NCBI GenBank assembly: GCA_019234295.1
Contig: JAFALK010000049.1
Coordinates: 17,107-81,106 of the forward strand
From: Roseateles sp.
GTDB taxonomy: Bacteria > Pseudomonadota > Gammaproteobacteria > Burkholderiales > Burkholderiaceae_C
Length of the DNA stretch: 64,000 nucleotides
Direction of reading: 5' to 3'
Positions 52,281 through 60,240 of the stretch are shown here, piece by piece. The translations under genes and the position numbers were made by a program. The notes beneath the pieces were generated by a model. It did not search any database, was not told where the DNA came from, and saw only the letters and a program-made list of their open reading frames with translations. The stretch's first letter is position 1. Every line of letters starts with the position of its first letter.

Positions 52281-52310
52281 GCAAGGATGGCCCGAAACGG
52301 TCATCCTTGC
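52281..52310 (+). other. strong hairpin just upstream of the folE2 start
   Basis: A 12-bp stem with one G-U pair (52281-52292 with 52299-52310) and loop CGAAAC. It ends six bases before the folE2 ATG and includes the only AAGGA-like sequence nearby. No U-run follows, so it is not a standard terminator for dxs; it could mask translation initiation of folE2. Confidence 0.5.
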
Positions 52311-52316
52311 GGCCCT

Positions 52317-53111
52317 ATGAATCAAGTCACCAGCAGCCTGCACATCCCCGACACCCAGAGCGAGCGCGACGAGCGTCACCTTGCGATCCAGCGCGTGGGC
52401 GTCAAGGACGTGCGCTATCCGTTGCAGGTGATGGTGGGCAAGAAGGCGCAGCCCACCGTCGGCCAATGGACGCTGGACGTGGCCCTGCCGGCCGAGAAGA
52501 AGGGCACACACATGTCGCGTTTCGTGGCCTGGCTGGAAGCCCTGACGGCGCCGCTCGATGCATGCAGCCTGCGCGAGCTGCATGGCCAGATGCTGGAGAA
52601 GCTGTCGGCGCATGAGGGACGTATTGAGGTGCGCTTCCCCTTCTTCATCAAGAAGCGCGCGCCGGTCTCTGGCATCGAGAGCCTGCTGGACTACGAAGGC
52701 GCGCTCATCAGCGAGACGCGCGGCGGCAAGACCACGGTTTGGTCCGAGGTCGCCGTGCCGGTCAAAAGCCTGTGCCCTTGCTCCAAGGAAATCTCTGACT
52801 ATGGGGCCCACAACCAGCGCTCGTTGGTGACGATTCGCGCCGAGCTTCTCGGTGAGGAGCCGGGTTGGCCGGAGCTGGTCCGTTTTGCCGAAGAGAGTGC
52901 ATCGAGCGAGATCTGGCCGCTGCTCAAGCGGGCCGATGAAAAGTGGATCACCGAGCATGCATACGAGAACCCGAAGTTCGTCGAGGACCTGGTTCGGGAT
53001 GTGGCTTTGCGCTTGAACGCTGACAAGCGGATCGGTGCTTTTTCGGTCGATGTCGAGAATTTCGAGTCGATCCACAACCATAGCGCCTTCGCTCGGATCG
53101 AGCGGGTTTGA
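52317..53111 (+). CDS. folE2: GTP cyclohydrolase I type IB (FolE2)
   Basis: 264 residues from the ATG at 52317; an in-frame ATG at 52287, inside the hairpin, is an alternative. COG1469 motifs: [37 protein letters not shown], and [19 protein letters not shown] with the metal-binding Cys. It converts GTP to dihydroneopterin triphosphate, the first step of folate synthesis, and unlike FolE can use metals other than zinc. It lies 70 bp after dxs in the same direction. Confidence 0.95.
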   Translation: MNQVTSSLHIPDTQSERDERHLAIQRVGVKDVRYPLQVMVGKKAQPTVGQWTLDVALPAEKKGTHMSRFVAWLEALTAPLDACSLRELHGQMLEKLSAHEGRIEVRFPFFIKKRAPVSGIESLLDYEGALISETRGGKTTVWSEVAVPVKSLCPCSKEISDYGAHNQRSLVTIRAELLGEEPGWPELVRFAEESASSEIWPLLKRADEKWITEHAYENPKFVEDLVRDVALRLNADKRIGAFSVDVENFESIHNHSAFARIERV

Positions 53112-53222
53112 AGCTCTGCTCTACTGCTCAGAGCGAACGGGCGCCACGGCGAGGCCGTACGCTTTCGCTGCATGTCCGCCGGGGCACAAGCGGCACGCCT
53201 GCCTTGCGCCCGCAAATGCACA

Positions 53223-53276
53223 CCTGCCTACCTGGCTACCTGCCCACGTGCCCACCTGGCCACCTGGCCACCTGCG
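53223..53276. repeat. octanucleotide tandem repeat between folE2 and lysR
   Basis: Six units and a partial seventh of a degenerate 8-mer CCTGSCYA (cctgccta, cctggcta, cctgccca, cgtgccca, cctggcca twice, cctgcg) in the spacer between the convergent folE2 and lysR genes. Nothing else is visible in that spacer. Confidence 0.8.
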
Positions 53277-53288
53277 TTCATCGCACGT

Positions 53289-54200
53289 CTACACACGCCG
53301 CAGCACTTCTGCTTGCCGTTTCGCCTCGGCCCGCAACGAAGCAAGCAGCTCTTTGAGCAAAGGTTGTGTCGGCCGATGCAGCGGCCGCAGCGCACTGATC
53401 CGATACGGCATTGAGACCGAAAACCGCCGCACCGCGAGCCGTTCGTTTGTGCAGGCCAAGGCCGTCAGCGGATTGACAAGGGCAAGGCCGAGCTCCGCTT
53501 CCACCATTGCACACACCGCCACCGCGCTGTGCGTCTCCACCGCCATGCGCCGCCGCACTCCCGCATCGGCAAACACGGCGTCGATCTGAACGCGGTAGGG
53601 GTCTCCCACGGCCAGGCTGACGAAGGCCTCGCCCTCAAAATCCTTGGGTTCGAGCCAGCGCTTGCCTGCGAGCCGGTGCCCGGCGGGCAGCACGCAGACC
53701 TCGTCCAACGCCAGCAAGGGCTCGATTTCCGTTCCCGGTGACGCTTCGCGTGCCTCGGTCAGGCCAAGGTCGAAGCGCTGGGCGCTCATCCACTCCTCCA
53801 GCAGCGGCGATTCCTGCGGCGTGACCGAGAGCGCCGCGGCCGGGTGCCGCTCCAGCAGGCTTCGGCCGGCTGCCGGCAGCAGCGCATGCGCCAGAGCCGG
53901 CAGGCACAGCACCGAAAGCCGCTCTCCCTCGGCCCGACCCAGCTCGGCCGCGCGCTCCATCACTCGCTCCAGGCCTTGGTAGGAGCGCTGCACCTCGTCG
54001 AACAAGGCCAGCGCGCGGGCAGTGGCCTTGAGCCGGCCCTTCTGGCGCTCGAAAAGCGGGTAGCCCAGCAGATGCTCCAGCCGGGCGAGCTCGCGGCTGA
54101 CGGTGGGTTGTGAGGTGTGGAGTAGGGCGGCCGCGCCCGTGACGCCGCCGGCCGTCATCACGGCGCGGAAGACCTCCACATGGCGGTGTGTCAAATGCAT
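53289..54200 (-). CDS. lysR: LysR, transcriptional activator of lysA
   Basis: 303 residues. The N-terminal winged HTH (HVEVFRAVMTAGGVTGAAALL, in two parts, then TSQPTVSRELARLE) and the effector domain (SVTPQESPLLEEWMSAQRFDLGLTE, VCVLPAGHRLAG, VETHSAVAVCAMVEAELGLALVNPLTAL in pieces) follow E. coli LysR closely, not merely the LysR family. It activates lysA when diaminopimelate is plentiful. Divergent from lysA with an 88-bp shared region. Confidence 0.93.
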   Translation of the reverse strand: MHLTHRHVEVFRAVMTAGGVTGAAALLHTSQPTVSRELARLEHLLGYPLFERQKGRLKATARALALFDEVQRSYQGLERVMERAAELGRAEGERLSVLCLPALAHALLPAAGRSLLERHPAAALSVTPQESPLLEEWMSAQRFDLGLTEAREASPGTEIEPLLALDEVCVLPAGHRLAGKRWLEPKDFEGEAFVSLAVGDPYRVQIDAVFADAGVRRRMAVETHSAVAVCAMVEAELGLALVNPLTALACTNERLAVRRFSVSMPYRISALRPLHRPTQPLLKELLASLRAEAKRQAEVLRRV

Positions 54201-54224
54201 ATCAGGATTGAATCACACTCAGAC

Positions 54225-54239
54225 ATCAAAGCATTTGAT
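54225..54239. promoter_or_regulatory. LysR-type operator between lysR and lysA
   Basis: ATCAAA-GCA-TTTGAT, a perfect 6-bp inverted repeat with the ATC-N9-GAT form common for LysR-type regulators, 25 bp upstream of the lysR start and 50 bp upstream of the lysA start. Confidence 0.55.
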
Positions 54240-54288
54240 TGAATAGATGGCAGCGGGCATGCTTCGGAGCAATTCAGAAGGAAGATCC

Positions 54289-55527
54289 ATGAGCAACCCG
54301 TTCCGCCCCGAAGTCTTGCAATCGCTCGCACAAACGCACGGCACGCCGCTATGGGTCTATGACGCCGCGACGATCCGCGCCCGCATCGCAGCGCTCAAGA
54401 GCTTTGACACCGTCCGCTTTGCGCAGAAGGCCTGCTCCAACACGCACATCCTGCGCCTGATGCGCGAGGAGGGCGTCAAGGTCGATTCGGTCTCGCGCGG
54501 CGAGGTGCTGCGCGCGCTGGCCGCTGGCTTCCAGCCGGATGGGGAACCGAGCGGCATCGTCTTCACCGCCGACCTGATGGACCACGAGACCTTGGCCACC
54601 GTTGTCGAACACAAAATCCCCGTCAACGCTGGCTCCATCGACATGCTGCGCCAGCTCGGCGCGGCTGCGAAGGGCCACCCGGTGTGGCTGCGCATCAACC
54701 CTGGCTTCGGCCATGGCCACAGCAACAAGACCAACACGGGCGGGGAGCACAGCAAGCACGGCATCTGGCACACCGAGCTCGGTGTGGCACTGGCAGTGAT
54801 CAAGGCCGAGGGATTGAGGCTCGTGGGCCTGCACATGCACATTGGCTCTGGCGTGGACTACGCGCATCTGTCCCAGGTCTGCGGGGCCATGGTGGAGTTG
54901 GTACGCCAGGCGCACGCAGCCGGACACGACTTGCACGCGATCTCGGCAGGCGGCGGCCTCTCGATTCCGTACCGCGAGGGGGGCGCCGCCATCGACACCC
55001 AGCACTACTTCAGCCTTTGGGACGCCGCCCGCAAAGAGGCTCAAGCCGTGGTCGGCCACGCGCTTGCACTCGAGATCGAACCCGGCCGCTACCTCGTGGC
55101 CGAGAGCGGCGTGCTGCTGAGCGAGGTGCGCGCGACCAAGAATGCCGGAAACAACCATTTCGTCCTTGTGGATGCCGGCTTTTCCGAACTGATGCGCCCA
55201 GCCATGTACGGCGCCTTCCACGCCATGAGCCTGATCCCGCGGGATGGCCTGGCCAAGGCGGAGCGGCCGACGGTCGTTGCCGGTCCCTTGTGCGAGTCGG
55301 GCGATGTGTTCACGCAAGAGGACGGCGGCGTGGTCACGCCCCGTGCCCTGCCGGCCGCCGCCGTGGGCGACCTGCTCGTCATCCACGACACGGGCGCCTA
55401 CGGGGCCTCCATGTCGAGCAACTACAACTCGCGCCCGCTGGCCGCAGAGGTGCTGGTGGACGGTGGCGCCACTCGCTTGATCCGGCGTCGCCAGACCGTT
55501 GAGGAACTGCTCGCACTGGAGGGCTGA
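54289..55527 (+). CDS. lysA: diaminopimelate decarboxylase
   Basis: 412 residues from the ATG at 54289 (AGAAGGAAG upstream). A fold-type III PLP enzyme: Lys47 in RFAQKACSN binds PLP, HMHIGSGVDY and SAGGGLSIPYR hold the phosphate, GPLCESGDVF carries the catalytic Cys, and DTGAYGASMSSNYNSRP is near the C-terminus. It makes L-lysine from meso-diaminopimelate. Control by the adjacent LysR is expected. Confidence 0.96.
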   Translation: MSNPFRPEVLQSLAQTHGTPLWVYDAATIRARIAALKSFDTVRFAQKACSNTHILRLMREEGVKVDSVSRGEVLRALAAGFQPDGEPSGIVFTADLMDHETLATVVEHKIPVNAGSIDMLRQLGAAAKGHPVWLRINPGFGHGHSNKTNTGGEHSKHGIWHTELGVALAVIKAEGLRLVGLHMHIGSGVDYAHLSQVCGAMVELVRQAHAAGHDLHAISAGGGLSIPYREGGAAIDTQHYFSLWDAARKEAQAVVGHALALEIEPGRYLVAESGVLLSEVRATKNAGNNHFVLVDAGFSELMRPAMYGAFHAMSLIPRDGLAKAERPTVVAGPLCESGDVFTQEDGGVVTPRALPAAAVGDLLVIHDTGAYGASMSSNYNSRPLAAEVLVDGGATRLIRRRQTVEELLALEG

Positions 55528-55630
55528 TAGGCCGGGCCAATCGTGGTCATTGACACAAGCACCCGTGTGAATGAGGTGGACTCGATATCATTCCGTCCAT
55601 CCCATCAACCCACATCACAAGGGAACTGCA

Positions 55631-56194
55631 ATGTCTCTGATCAACACCCAAGTCCAGCCCTTCAAGGCGCAGGCATTCCACAACGGCAAGTTCGTCGAAA
55701 TCACCGAAGCCTCGCTCAAGGGCAAGTGGTCGGTCCTGATCTTCATGCCGGCCGCCTTCACCTTCAACTGCCCGACTGAGATCGAAGACGCCGCCGACAA
55801 CTATGGCGAGTTCCAGAAGCTGGGCGCCGAGGTCTACATCGTCACGACCGACACGCATTTCTCGCACAAGGTCTGGCACGAAACCTCGCCCGCCGTGGGC
55901 AAGGCGAAGTTCCCTCTGGTCGGCGATCCGACCCACGCCCTGACCAACGCCTTCGGCGTGCACATCCCCGAGGAAGGCCTGGCCCTGCGCGGTACCTTCG
56001 TGATCAACCCGCAAGGTGTGATCAAGACGGCCGAAGTGCATGACAACGCCATCGCCCGCGACGTGAAGGAAACCGTCCGCAAGGTCCGCGCCGCCAAGTA
56101 CGTGGCCGAACACCCCGGCCAGGTCTGCCCGGCCAAGTGGAACGAAGGCGCCAAGACGATCACCCCGTCGCTGGACCTCGTCGGCAAGATCTGA
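55631..56194 (+). CDS. ahpC: alkyl hydroperoxide reductase subunit C (typical 2-Cys peroxiredoxin)
   Basis: 187 residues from the ATG at 55631. Peroxidatic Cys47 in AAFTFNCPTEIED and resolving Cys166 in GQVCPAKW. It reduces hydrogen peroxide and organic peroxides in the cytoplasm and is recycled by AhpF, encoded 132 bp downstream. The spacer between the two genes folds into several hairpins. No OxyR site could be picked out with confidence. Confidence 0.96.
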   Translation: MSLINTQVQPFKAQAFHNGKFVEITEASLKGKWSVLIFMPAAFTFNCPTEIEDAADNYGEFQKLGAEVYIVTTDTHFSHKVWHETSPAVGKAKFPLVGDPTHALTNAFGVHIPEEGLALRGTFVINPQGVIKTAEVHDNAIARDVKETVRKVRAAKYVAEHPGQVCPAKWNEGAKTITPSLDLVGKI

Positions 56195-56206
56195 TGATCC
56201 AAGCCT

Positions 56207-56286
56207 CCGCGAGCCTTGCCAGGCTCGCGGCCCTCAGCGAGCGAATCGAGCCTCGCTGAGAACGTCTGAACAGCGGGCGTTCTCAG
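56207..56286 (+). other. hairpin cluster in the ahpC-ahpF spacer
   Basis: Three perfect 9-bp stems in 80 nt: CCGCGAGCC/GGCTCGCGG with a 6-nt loop (56207-56230); CTCAGCGAG/CTCGCTGAG (56233-56260); CTGAGAACG/CGTTCTCAG (56256-56286). The last two share bases 56256-56260, so they cannot form together. None is followed by a U-run. Confidence 0.6.
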
Positions 56287-56326
56287 AGTGGCTTGTCCAG
56301 CCACGCCTGAATACGGAGAACGCACC

Positions 56327-57880
56327 ATGCTCGACGACACCCTCAAAGCCCAACTCGCCGCGTATCTCGAACGCGTTCAACTGCCCTTCGAGATCGTTGC
56401 CTCGCTGGACGAGCGCGATGCGTCCAAGGAGTTGCTGAGCCTGCTGCAGACCATCGCCAGCCTCTCCGACAAGATCAGCCTGCGCACCGATGGCCAGGAT
56501 GCGCGCCGCCCTTCGTTCACGCTTCAACGCAGCGGCACCGAGCAGAGCCTGCGATTCGCTGGCATCCCGCTGGGCCACGAGTTCACCTCGCTCGTGCTGG
56601 CCCTGCTGTGGACCGGCGGCCATCCGCCCAAGATCGAGCAGGAGACGCTGGACGCCGTGAAGGCGCTGGAGGGCGAGCTGCGCTTCGAGGTCTACATGTC
56701 CCTGGACTGCCACAACTGCCCGGACGTGGTTCAGGCCCTCTCGCTGATGGCCGTGCTCAACCCCAAGGTTCAGACCGTGGTCGTCGAAGGCGGCCTGTTC
56801 CAGGACGAGGTCAATGCCCGCGAGATCATGGCCGTGCCGGCCGTGTTCCTCAACGGCGCGCACTTCGGCTCGGGCCGCATGGACCTGGCCGAGATCGTGG
56901 CCAAGCTCGACACCAAGGCCGCGGCCCGTGATGCCGAAAAGCTCTCCGCCAAGGATCCGTTCGACATGCTTATCGTCGGCGGCGGCCCCGCCGGGGCGGC
57001 GGCCGGCGTCTATGCCGCCCGAAAGGGCATCCGCACCGGCATCGCCGCGGAGCGCTTCGGCGGCCAGGTCAACGACACCATGGGCATCGAGAACTACATC
57101 TCCATCACCGAGACCACCGGCCCGAAGTTCGCCGTCGCGCTCGAGCAGCATGTGCGTGCCAACGAGGTCGAGATCATGAATGGCCAGCGCGCCGCTCGGC
57201 TGATCCCGGCGGCGCAGGAAGGCGGCCTGATCGGCATCGAGCTGGCCAATGGCGGCCTGTTGCAAGCCAAGACCGTGATCCTCACGACCGGCGCACGCTG
57301 GCGCAACGTCAACGTACCCGGCGAGGCCGAGTACAAGAACAAAGGCGTGGCCTACTGCCCGCACTGTGACGGCCCTCTGTTCAAGGGCAAGCGCGTGGCC
57401 GTGATCGGCGGCGGCAATTCAGGCGTGGAAGCCGCGATCGATCTGGCCGGCATCGTCAAGCATGTGACGCTGATCGAGTTTGCTGACGCACTGCGCGCCG
57501 ATGCCGTGCTGGTCAAAAAGCTGCACAGCCTGCCCAACGTGACGGTGCACGTCAGCGCCCAAACGACCGAGCTCACCGGTGACGGCAACAAGCTCAATGG
57601 CCTGTCCTACAAGGATCGCGTGAGCGGCGAAGCCCATCACATCGAACTTGAAGGCGTGTTCGTGCAGATCGGCCTCGTGCCCAATACCGAGTGGCTCAAG
57701 GGCGATCTGGAGCTGAGCAAGTACGGGGAGATCGTCGTCGACGCGCGCGGCGGCACCTCGGTCCCGGGCGTGTTCGCTGCAGGCGATGCGACGACCGTGC
57801 CCTTCAAGCAGATCGTGATCGCCGCAGGCGACGGCGCCAAGGCAGCCCTGGCCGCCTTCGATCACCTCATCCGGCATTGA
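56327..57880 (+). CDS. ahpF: alkyl hydroperoxide reductase subunit F
   Basis: 517 residues from the ATG at 56327. The N-terminal double-thioredoxin domain has the redox pair Cys128/Cys131 (CHNC); the FAD/NADH part has [20 protein letters not shown], the second redox pair Cys344/Cys347 (CPHC), [18 protein letters not shown] and [16 protein letters not shown]. It passes electrons from NADH to AhpC. The last 14 bp overlap the convergent rarD gene. Confidence 0.97.
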   Translation: MLDDTLKAQLAAYLERVQLPFEIVASLDERDASKELLSLLQTIASLSDKISLRTDGQDARRPSFTLQRSGTEQSLRFAGIPLGHEFTSLVLALLWTGGHPPKIEQETLDAVKALEGELRFEVYMSLDCHNCPDVVQALSLMAVLNPKVQTVVVEGGLFQDEVNAREIMAVPAVFLNGAHFGSGRMDLAEIVAKLDTKAAARDAEKLSAKDPFDMLIVGGGPAGAAAGVYAARKGIRTGIAAERFGGQVNDTMGIENYISITETTGPKFAVALEQHVRANEVEIMNGQRAARLIPAAQEGGLIGIELANGGLLQAKTVILTTGARWRNVNVPGEAEYKNKGVAYCPHCDGPLFKGKRVAVIGGGNSGVEAAIDLAGIVKHVTLIEFADALRADAVLVKKLHSLPNVTVHVSAQTTELTGDGNKLNGLSYKDRVSGEAHHIELEGVFVQIGLVPNTEWLKGDLELSKYGEIVVDARGGTSVPGVFAAGDATTVPFKQIVIAAGDGAKAALAAFDHLIRH

Positions 57881-58751
57881 CCCTGGAGCGCCACAGCCCT
57901 TCGAGGCTGTAGGCGGCCAGCGCGGTCCAGATCATCGCGAAGCCGATGAGCTTGTGTCCATCCACAGGCTCGCCGTAGACCCAGACGCCGAGGCTGAACT
58001 GCAGGGTTGGTGCGATGTATTGCATCAGGCCCAGCATGGTCAGGGTGATGCGGCGCGCGCCGGCGGCGAACATCAACAGCGGCACGGCCGTCAGCGGGCC
58101 GGCGAAGAGCAGCCAGCCGATCACGGTCGGCGTGCCGGTGACGAAGGCACTCTGCCCATGCGCCGTCCACCAGCCCAGGGCCAGCGCCGCCAGGGGTGCG
58201 AGCAGCAAGGTCTCCAGCGTCAGCCCTTCCAGCGCCCCTAACGCCGCCGTCTTGCGCATGAGCCCGTAGAAGCCAAAGCTGAGGGCCAGCACGAGCGCGA
58301 TCCAGGGCAATCGGCCGGCTGAGACGGTGAGCCACAACACGCCTGCTGCTGCCAGCGCCACGGCGGCCCACTGCAAGGGGCGCGGCCGCTCACGCAGCAC
58401 CAAGTAGCCGAGCGCCACGCTGACCAGCGGATTGATGAAGTAGCCCAGGCTGGCTTCCACGACGTGGCCGTTTTGCACCGCCCACACGTAGACCAGCCAG
58501 TTGCCCGACAGCAGCAGGGCCGAAAGCGCGAAGCTGCCGACGAGTCGCCGATTCTTCAGCGCGGCGCCCAGCCAGGCCCAGCGCCTCAACACTGTCAGCG
58601 TGGCGAGCAGCACGGCCAGCGACCACAGCGTGCGGTGCGCGATCACCTCGAGGGCGTCGACGCCCTTGAGCTGCTTGAAGTACAGCGGGAACAGGCCCCA
58701 GATGGCGTAGGCGAGGAAGGCATAGAGCATGCCGGTACGTTGGGAGGGCAT
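57867..58751 (-). CDS. rarD: RarD-like DMT-superfamily permease
   Basis: 294 residues from the ATG at 58751; an ATG at 58730 (MLYAF) is also possible and neither has a good ribosome-binding site. Ten membrane segments; [21 protein letters not shown] and [11 protein letters not shown] near the N-terminus are the RarD signature. Substrate unknown; some relatives affect chloramphenicol sensitivity. Convergent with ahpF. Confidence 0.9.
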   Translation of the reverse strand: MPSQRTGMLYAFLAYAIWGLFPLYFKQLKGVDALEVIAHRTLWSLAVLLATLTVLRRWAWLGAALKNRRLVGSFALSALLLSGNWLVYVWAVQNGHVVEASLGYFINPLVSVALGYLVLRERPRPLQWAAVALAAAGVLWLTVSAGRLPWIALVLALSFGFYGLMRKTAALGALEGLTLETLLLAPLAALALGWWTAHGQSAFVTGTPTVIGWLLFAGPLTAVPLLMFAAGARRITLTMLGLMQYIAPTLQFSLGVWVYGEPVDGHKLIGFAMIWTALAAYSLEGLWRSRVNAG

Positions 58752-58886
58752 CTGGAAGGAGGCTTGCACGAAATAGGGAGGCGCGATTGTGCTCGGGCGG
58801 CTCACATCCCTGCTCAGCCGAGGGCCTTCCTCCCAACATGACTTGATGCACTGCGCAGTCCGGCCGGTTATCCTGCTGGCCCCACC

Positions 58887-59156
58887 ATGGCCCGCATCGT
58901 TTTCACCCCCCAGCTGCGCCGCTTCGTCGAGGCCCCCGAGGTCGAGACGGCGGCCGTGGCGCTGCGCGCGGGGCTGGAAGACGCCTTCGCCCCGAATCCG
59001 CGGCTGCGTGCCTATGTGCTCGACGACCAGGGCCATCTGCGGCCCAATGTCGTGATCTTCGTGGACGGGCGCCGGCTGCGGGAGTACCAGCGGCTCGACG
59101 AGGCCTTGCGGCCCGATTCCGTCGTTCATGTCCTGCAAGCCCTGTCCGGAGGTTAA
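58887..59156 (+). CDS. MoaD/ThiS-like ubiquitin-fold protein ending in Gly-Gly
   Basis: 89 residues, starting ARIVFTPQLRRF and ending VLQALSGG. The beta-grasp pattern, VVIFVDGRRL in the middle and the terminal GG match sulfur-carrier proteins (MoaD, ThiS) that are adenylated and thiocarboxylated at the last Gly. No E1-like activating enzyme, MoaE or ThiG is adjacent; instead it is 5 bp before a beta-propeller protein gene with which it is probably cotranscribed. Confidence 0.85.
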   Translation: MARIVFTPQLRRFVEAPEVETAAVALRAGLEDAFAPNPRLRAYVLDDQGHLRPNVVIFVDGRRLREYQRLDEALRPDSVVHVLQALSGG

Positions 59157-59161
59157 GAGTC

Positions 59162-60232
59162 ATGAGTCAACGTGCCTGGGTCGCCACCCGCAAAGGTCTG
59201 TTCGAGCTGAGCCGTTCGAGCGGCGCATGGGAAATCGTCAACGTGAGCTTCCTGGCCGAGCCGGTCAGCCAGGTGCTGCCGCCCGATGCCTCGGGTCACA
59301 TGCTCGCGGCGCTCAATCTCGGCCACTTCGGCGTCAAGGTTCACGCCTCCAAGGATTTCGGCAAGACCTGGACCGAGGTCGCTGCGCCGGCTTACCCTGC
59401 GCAGCCCGAGGGCGCCGACGGCCCGGCCTGGAAGCTGATCCAGATTTGGTCGATGGAGCGCGATCGCGATGGCGTCATCTGGGCGGGTACCAATCCCGGC
59501 GGACTGTTCAAGAGCACGGATGGCGGCGCGAGCTGGCAGCTCAACGAAAACCTCTGGCACCGCAAGGAGCGCCTGGGCTGGTTCGGCGGCGGCTACGACT
59601 CGCCCGGCATCCATTCGATCTGCCCGCACCCGACGCAGGCCGGTGAGATGCTGCTGGGCATCTCCTGCGGTGGTGCTTGGCGTACGGTCGATGGCGGCAC
59701 CGACTGGCATCTGCGCGCCAAGGGCATGCGCGCCGACTTCATGCCGCCCGAGCAGGCCGGCGAGGAGAACACCCAGGACCCGCACCTGGTCGTGCGCTGC
59801 GCGGCCGAGCCCGATGTGCTCTGGACTCAGCACCACTGCGGCATCTGGCGCAGCGCCGACAACGGACTCAGCTGGCACGAGTGCAAGGGTGACTTCACGA
59901 CCTTCGGCTTCGCGGTGGCTGCGCACCCCAAGGACGGCAAGACCGCCTGGTTCGTTCCCGCCGTCAAGGACGAGAAGCGCGTCCCCGTGGATGCCGCGCT
60001 GTGCGTGACCCGCACGCGCGACGGCGGCAAGAGCTTCGAGGTGCTGCGCAAGGGCCTGCCGCAGAAGAACGTCTACGACCTCATCTATCGCCACGGCCTG
60101 AGCGTGGACCCGAGCGGCCAGCACCTGCTCATGGGCTCGACCACAGGCAACCTCTGGGCCAGCGCCGACGCAGGCGATTCCTGGCAATCCGTCGCGCCCA
60201 ACCTTCCCCCGATTTACGCCGTCAAGTTCTGA
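59162..60232 (+). CDS. BNR/sialidase-like beta-propeller protein
   Basis: 356 residues, no signal peptide. Several Asp-box-like repeats: HASKDFGKTWTEV (about 60-72), FKSTDGGASWQL (about 117-128), WRTVDGGTDWHL, WRSADNGLSWHE, TRTRDGGKSFEV and WASADAGDSWQS, giving a six- or seven-bladed propeller of the sialidase/Ycf48/VPS10 type. The catalytic residues of sialidases are not evident, so glycosidase activity is not claimed. Paired with a MoaD-like gene upstream and a CocE/NonD hydrolase 8 bp downstream. Confidence 0.8.
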   Translation: MSQRAWVATRKGLFELSRSSGAWEIVNVSFLAEPVSQVLPPDASGHMLAALNLGHFGVKVHASKDFGKTWTEVAAPAYPAQPEGADGPAWKLIQIWSMERDRDGVIWAGTNPGGLFKSTDGGASWQLNENLWHRKERLGWFGGGYDSPGIHSICPHPTQAGEMLLGISCGGAWRTVDGGTDWHLRAKGMRADFMPPEQAGEENTQDPHLVVRCAAEPDVLWTQHHCGIWRSADNGLSWHECKGDFTTFGFAVAAHPKDGKTAWFVPAVKDEKRVPVDAALCVTRTRDGGKSFEVLRKGLPQKNVYDLIYRHGLSVDPSGQHLLMGSTTGNLWASADAGDSWQSVAPNLPPIYAVKF

Positions 60233-60240
60233 AAGGACAT

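Noticed and set aside
59162..60232. Active sialidase
   Set aside because: Asp-box repeats are present, but there is no signal peptide and the arginine triad and Tyr/Glu pair of sialidases cannot be identified.
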